Source: CBDDBK01 sp965225715 (GTDB taxonomy: Bacteria; Bacteroidota; Bacteroidia; Cytophagales; Flammeovirgaceae). Taken from it: a DNA stretch of 64,000 nucleotides. Location of the stretch: contig CBDDBK010000004.1 of the NCBI GenBank assembly GCA_965225715.1, positions 186,001-250,000 of the forward strand. Reading direction: 5' to 3'. Below the pieces are notes generated by a model. That model searched no databases and was not told where the DNA came from. It saw only the letters and a list, made by a program, of their open reading frames with translations. Positions 59,910-64,000 of this stretch are shown here, piece after piece. Numbering within the stretch: position 1 is the first letter of the stretch; the number at the start of each line of letters is the position of its first letter. Both the position numbers and the translations under genes were made by a program.

Positions 59910-60302
59910 TTATAACTCTAAAGTTTCATCCATATTTTCAGTTTTAAAATCTACACCTTTTGTTCTATTATATAAATTATAAAGCGAAATAATGGCTTTG
60001 ATGTTTCTTTCAATAATTTCATGTCCATGTTCTTCTTTATTAGCATGAAAAGTTCTTAACCATTCGTATTTATCATCTGTAAGTTCTTTGCTCATATTTG
60101 TTACGATATCACCGCCTATCAAGTTAATAGTACTTTGAATAACTTGAAAGTTACCATCCGTTTTATTGGTAATTAGGTTTTTATCATCAATTGTATAATC
60201 TCCAATAATGGTTTTTATTTCTAAAGTTGTTAAATTAGAAATGGCATTTTCTATATTTCTAACAAAATCGGCAAAGACATTTTTTGAAGGTTGCTGTTCC
60301 AT
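59910..60302 (-). CDS. Hypothetical soluble protein
   Basis: A 130-residue protein with no signal or membrane segment. Residues 5-70 alternate helix and strand (IKTIIGDYTIDDKNLITN), and the second half is helical with EWLRTFHANKEEHGHEII. I do not recognise a family. It lies 165 bp downstream of tag on the same strand and could be in its transcript. Confidence 0.6.
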   Translation of the reverse strand: MEQQPSKNVFADFVRNIENAISNLTTLEIKTIIGDYTIDDKNLITNKTDGNFQVIQSTINLIGGDIVTNMSKELTDDKYEWLRTFHANKEEHGHEIIERNIKAIISLYNLYNRTKGVDFKTENMDETLEL

Positions 60303-60467
60303 TTTTTACAACTGGTATAAAGGTAAAGAATAATGATTAAATGATAAATAGCGATAGCAAGCAAAATAATAGTTTTAAACAAAAAAAATGTACTTAATGT
60401 ACACTTTTTAATATTGAAATGGTAAACTTTGTTATAAAGTCTTGGTTTAGCATAGTCTTTTTGAAAA

Positions 60468-61016
60468 TCATGAACGAAATTCACAATCTTTTTCATGGTT
60501 ATTAACCATTCCAGCTCCTTCCATAAAAGAATATATAATTGTGGGTCCTATGAATTGAAAACCTTTAGCTTTCATAATTTTGCAAATATTTTTAGAAAAT
60601 TCAGAGTCTGTCGGGCAATTATTTGATTTTTTTTTTTGATTATCAATGGTTTTAAAATCTACAAAAGCCCACAAATAATTTGAAAAAGATCCGGTTTCTT
60701 TCTGGATATTCAAAACACATTGAGCATTATTAATAATTGCTTTTATTTTAAGTTTATTCCTAATAATACCTTTGTTATCAAGCAATTCATAATATTTTTC
60801 ATCGTTGTAATGGGCAACTTTTTTGATATTAAAATTATCAAAAGCTTCTCGGAAGTGAGTTCTTTTTTTCAAAATGGTCAACCAATTAAGTCCTGCTTGC
60901 ATTATATCAAGAGATAAAGCCTCAAAAAGATGTCGATCATCAAAAATTGGTTTTCCCCATTCATCATCATGATAGGTGATTTCTAAAGGATGTTTAGCCC
61001 AAGCACAACGCTTCAT
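60468..61016 (-). CDS. tag: DNA-3-methyladenine glycosylase I
   Basis: Removes 3-methyladenine from alkylated DNA in base excision repair. The 182 residues start MKRCAWA and keep the zinc site of the family: C4, H16 (YHDDEWG), H174 and C178 (NNHEKDCEF). EWGKPIFDDRHLFEALSL and the catalytic region LSLDIMQAGLNWLTIL are present. Length is normal. Confidence 0.96.
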   Translation of the reverse strand: MKRCAWAKHPLEITYHDDEWGKPIFDDRHLFEALSLDIMQAGLNWLTILKKRTHFREAFDNFNIKKVAHYNDEKYYELLDNKGIIRNKLKIKAIINNAQCVLNIQKETGSFSNYLWAFVDFKTIDNQKKKSNNCPTDSEFSKNICKIMKAKGFQFIGPTIIYSFMEGAGMVNNHEKDCEFRS

Positions 61017-61264
61017 TTTTAAATTATTTAATTTATGAGAACAATAGGTTTTAAATCTAAAATAAGTAAAGTTAAACCTTTTAGCTTAGTCTAGCCCCTT
61101 TTTTATCTATTATTCATGATACAAAAGTATACAGTTTGTGTATTTCTGCATGGTTTTTGTACATTTGGAATGCTAGGTTTTTTTTAATTAATAATATATT
61201 TTTAGCTATTACGCTATTAACATCTATCAAAAAGATTTTAGGTGGACTTTCAATTGCTAATAAG

Positions 61265-62293
61265 ATGATAATAAGAGTAAATGTATTAATATTATTTTTT
61301 TTCTTATGTTCTTTTGCTTGTGAGCAAAAAAAAGAGAATATTCCTAATATCAATAATATTGAAATAGAACTCAATATTAATCATTTAGAAGATATTTTTG
61401 TGGATTTTGATCAACTTGAAAAAGTAGACAGTTTTTTAGAGCATAATAAAGATTTAGTTCAAAACTACTTTACCAAAAATCCAGCTATGCAGCAAGGGCA
61501 AGATACTACTTTCCTGTCGAATGTATTGTTAGGTTTTGGTCAAGATTTATATGTAGATACTTTGTATCAAGAAATTAAACAAAATTTTGGAGACTTTAAA
61601 GATTTAGAAAAAGGACTTACTTTACTCTTTAAACATATTAAGTACTATTACCCCGACTATCAACTACCCAAAATATATACGATTATATCAGCATTTGGCT
61701 CTTTTGGCTTTGGAAATGATATTTTTATTACAGATAGTCTATTAATCATTGGTTTAGATTATTTTTCTACAAATATGACTCGTTATAAGCCAAGTGGTAT
61801 TCCTGATTATTTAGCAAGACGTTATACAAAAGAACATTTACTTACAAGCGTAGCCTTAGCTTTATCTACTTTATTAAATGAATATAATATCAATGATCAT
61901 ACATTATTGGCGGAGATTATTTTTTATGGAAAATCTTACGCATTTGTAGAAAAAGTATTGCCTGAAATAACCGATAGTTTGATTATTGGTTATACCCAAA
62001 AAGAAATAGACATTGCTCATAAAAATGAAAAAGAAATATGGGCACATATTGTAGAAAGCAATTTACTTTATAGTCAAACTAATGAAGCTAAAAAAAAATA
62101 TGTTTATGAAAGACCGTTTACTAGTGAAATAGCTGATAATTGCCCAGGCAGAATAGGACGGTGGATTGGATGGCAAATTACCAAAAACTATTTGAAAAAT
62201 ACAAATAAGACGTTTATTGAAATGATGAGTTTTCAAGATGCAACTGTTTTACTTAAAGAATCTAAATACAGACCTAAAGACTTTAAAGAGTAG
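61265..62293 (+). CDS. gldB: Gliding-motility-type lipoprotein GldB
   Basis: The frame is open from 61136, but the ATG at 61265 gives a clean lipoprotein signal (ILFFFLCSFAC, Cys at about residue 19) and a 342-residue protein of the usual GldB size. The family layout is kept: VDFDQLEKVDSFL, then NYFTKNP, YPDYQLPKIYTIISAFGSFG, LIIGLDYF, and a helical end with GRIGRWIGWQITKNYL. In Flavobacterium GldB is needed for gliding and is linked to the GldA/F/G exporter. Homologs also occur in non-gliding Bacteroidota, so motility is not proved. Confidence 0.85.
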   Translation: MIIRVNVLILFFFLCSFACEQKKENIPNINNIEIELNINHLEDIFVDFDQLEKVDSFLEHNKDLVQNYFTKNPAMQQGQDTTFLSNVLLGFGQDLYVDTLYQEIKQNFGDFKDLEKGLTLLFKHIKYYYPDYQLPKIYTIISAFGSFGFGNDIFITDSLLIIGLDYFSTNMTRYKPSGIPDYLARRYTKEHLLTSVALALSTLLNEYNINDHTLLAEIIFYGKSYAFVEKVLPEITDSLIIGYTQKEIDIAHKNEKEIWAHIVESNLLYSQTNEAKKKYVYERPFTSEIADNCPGRIGRWIGWQITKNYLKNTNKTFIEMMSFQDATVLLKESKYRPKDFKE

Positions 62294-62311
62294 TTTTATG
62301 TTATTGCTATT

Positions 62312-62333
62312 TTAAAAATCCTTTTTTCAAATG
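62312..62333. repeat. Short dispersed motif copy
   Basis: AAAAATCCTTTTTTCAAATG lies 19 bp after the gldB stop codon, matching the copy at 22162-22183 over about 20 bp. Confidence 0.5.
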
Positions 62334-62493
62334 ATATAATATTCCAATAGTTCGGAATGAAGAAAATTAAACTACAGAAAATTAATTCAGTTAAACTACA
62401 AAAATTAAAGATTATAAATAGGGTAAAAAATTGCTAATTTAAATACTATGAGCTAATAATTTAAATGTTATTATACCATGAAGGTTGCTTATT

Positions 62494-63237
62494 ATGCACA
62501 TTGTCCAAATATCCGATTTACATCTTCAATTAAATCCTAAAATAGTTTATGGTATAGATCTTTTAAAAAAATTTGAAAGTCTTATACAAGCTTTGACAAC
62601 TGAACACGGACATAGCCCTATAGACCATCTTATTATCTCAGGAGATTTGTGTTGTCAATATGGACAAAGAGAAGTTTATATATATATTAAAAAAAGAATT
62701 GATACTCTAAATATTCCCTATAGTGTGATAAGTGGCAATCATGATGATAATATTATGTTAGCAGAAGTTTTTGGTTTGGATATGCCAGATGGAAAAACAC
62801 TTTATTATAGCAAAAAAATTAAAACTAAAACCTGTCTTTTCTTTGATACAACTGATTATACACTTTCTAAAAGCCAGCAAACTTTTTTAGAATTGGAAAG
62901 TCAAAAACTTCAAGAACCGATATTTATTTTTATGCATCACCCACCAGCCTACTGCGGTATCCCTTATATAGATGAAAAATATGCTTTTAAAAATATTAGA
63001 GACGTTCAAAATCTTTTAAAAAAAACAGATAAAGAATTTTATATTTTTGCAGGACATTATCATACCGAAAGGACAATTTTTATCAGTAATAAAATAAATA
63101 TTTTTCTTTGTCCATCTTTATTCTATCAAATTTCACATTATAGTAAACATTTTCTTGTTGAAAGCCACCGTATCGCTTATCGGAAAATTATGCTTAGAGA
63201 TGATAATAATATTTTAACTTGCATGAAATACGTATAA
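62494..63237 (+). CDS. Metallophosphoesterase (CpdA-like cyclic-nucleotide phosphodiesterase family)
   Basis: About 247 residues from the ATG at 62494 (a TTG 9 bp upstream is less likely). The full set of calcineurin-type metal motifs is present: QISDLHL, ISGDLC, SGNHDD, MHHPP and AGHYHTE. It is of the class III phosphodiesterase group that includes CpdA, which hydrolyses cAMP, but substrates vary. It lies between gldB and glyA on the same strand. Confidence 0.88.
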   Translation: MHIVQISDLHLQLNPKIVYGIDLLKKFESLIQALTTEHGHSPIDHLIISGDLCCQYGQREVYIYIKKRIDTLNIPYSVISGNHDDNIMLAEVFGLDMPDGKTLYYSKKIKTKTCLFFDTTDYTLSKSQQTFLELESQKLQEPIFIFMHHPPAYCGIPYIDEKYAFKNIRDVQNLLKKTDKEFYIFAGHYHTERTIFISNKINIFLCPSLFYQISHYSKHFLVESHRIAYRKIMLRDDNNILTCMKYV

Positions 63238-63302
63238 ATATAATTAAGCACTTGTGGTTATCTTTATTGCGATTATTATAACCTGTATCAATTTTAAACT
63301 AT

Positions 63303-64000
63303 ATGAAAAAAGATATTATTTTTAATTTAATTGATGAAGAATTTGATAGACAAATTAGAGGAATAGAACTTATTGCTTCTGAAAACTTTACCTCTCCTGA
63401 AGTACTATCAGTTATGGGTACTGTATTAACAAATAAATATGCTGAAGGCTTGCCTCATAAACGTTATTATGGAGGTTGTGAGGTTGTTGATAAAATAGAA
63501 GATTTAGCCAGAAATAGGTTAAAAGAGCTCTTTAAAGCTAACTGGGTGAATGTACAACCTCATTCAGGATCCCAAGCTAATGCTGCTGTTATGTTGGGTT
63601 TACTAAACCCCGGAGATGCTATTTTGGGTTTTGATTTAGCTCATGGCGGACATTTAACGCATGGATCTCCAGTGAGTTTTTCAGGAAAATTATATAAAAC
63701 TGCTTTTTATGGGGTAGAACCTAAAACAGGTATTATTGATTGGAATAAAATTGAAGATATTACTAAGAAACATAAACCTAAATTGATAATATGTGGTGCT
63801 TCTGCTTATTCAAGAGATTGGAATTATCAATATTTAAGAAAAATAGCTGACAATTACGGTGCTATTCTGATGGCTGATATTGCACATACTGCAGGATTTG
63901 TCGCTGTTGGACTTTTAAACGATGCTTTAGAACATTGTCATGTTGTGACAAGCACAACCCATAAAACGCTCAGAGGACCCAGAGGCGGTATTATTATGAT
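63303..64000 (+). CDS. glyA: Serine hydroxymethyltransferase (5' part, cut by window edge)
   Basis: Interconverts serine and glycine with tetrahydrofolate, using pyridoxal phosphate. The 232 codons present start ELIASENFTSPEVL, then LTNKYAEGLPHKRYYGGCE, and reach the PLP-lysine segment TTHKTLRGPRGG at the end of the window. The remaining part lies outside. Start ATG at 63303. Confidence 0.95.
   Translation, partial: MKKDIIFNLIDEEFDRQIRGIELIASENFTSPEVLSVMGTVLTNKYAEGLPHKRYYGGCEVVDKIEDLARNRLKELFKANWVNVQPHSGSQANAAVMLGLLNPGDAILGFDLAHGGHLTHGSPVSFSGKLYKTAFYGVEPKTGIIDWNKIEDITKKHKPKLIICGASAYSRDWNYQYLRKIADNYGAILMADIAHTAGFVAVGLLNDALEHCHVVTSTTHKTLRGPRGGIIM

Noticed and set aside
60251..60496. 81-codon minus-strand frame with a hydrophobic segment between tag and the 59910-60302 gene
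   Set aside because: It overlaps both neighbours by about 30 and 50 bp in other frames, and its N-terminal part is the out-of-frame reading of tag's end. Only 165 bp are free, so it is probably not a gene.
60636..60646. TTGATTATCAA inside tag as a regulatory site
   Set aside because: It lies in the middle of a conserved coding region, so it is counted only as an occurrence of the sequence.

Overview
The window is AT-rich DNA, mostly chromosomal in character, from a member of the Bacteroidota, most likely a Cytophagales-type bacterium. The evidence is a SusC/SusD pair, TonB-dependent receptors with an N-terminal carboxypeptidase-regulatory-like domain, a porin_10-type outer-membrane protein, gliding-associated GldB and GldG-like proteins, many lipoproteins, and promoters of the Bacteroidota type (TTTG, then TAnnTTTG). 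Genes are mostly single or in pairs. Biosynthetic genes that are clustered elsewhere (hisS, hisA, aroQ, pheA, nadA, dapD) are scattered here.

Layout. 1-6350: end of an unknown gene, exported superoxide dismutase, GldG-like protein, a coiled-coil protein built of perfect DNA repeats, and groEL-groES. 6559-11411: accessory island with a decayed IS1-family element, a GC-richer type ISP-like DNA methyltransferase, two genes sharing an LPE(S/T)GMGYQ module (one with a possible TNT-like toxin end), and IS or MITE remnants. 11441-16709: aroQ, a ligand-poor amidohydrolase, a ZAS-motif protein, a MITE, rnhA, dapD, tpiA, tRNA-Leu(CAA). 17113-31838: secreted hydrolase, BFN-domain nuclease, an orphan MjaI-like restriction nuclease, nadA, a DUF4340 protein, a methyltransferase, a porin, pheA, a TonB receptor, hisS. 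32375-34948: second defence-like locus, a methyltransferase fused to an HNH nuclease, followed by an HTH plus ImmA/IrrE-type protease gene. 35040-41587: adenosine-deaminase-like lipoprotein, speD, an NlpC/P60 lipoprotein, a POT transporter, and a broken EamA transporter. 41788-44209: tandem array of three heme-oxygenase-like diiron-oxidase-type genes whose middle member is a chimera of the outer two. 44459-58317: cyclophilin, BNR-repeat propeller protein, hisA, a frameshifted SusC with intact SusD. 58399-64000: GT2 glycosyltransferase with a small membrane partner, tag, gldB, a metallophosphoesterase, and the start of glyA.

Intergenic DNA holds several families of repeats: three degraded IS1-family remnants, a MITE family with CAAYACTTCGGTAAA ends (one copy sits in a duplicated spacer whose empty twin is preserved next door), a 94-bp dispersed repeat, and a short motif around AAAAATCCTTTTTTCAA. 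The strongest candidates for new biology are the recombining diiron-oxidase-like array, the methyltransferase-HNH / HTH-protease pair, and the LPE(S/T)GMGYQ pair beside the ISP-like methyltransferase.
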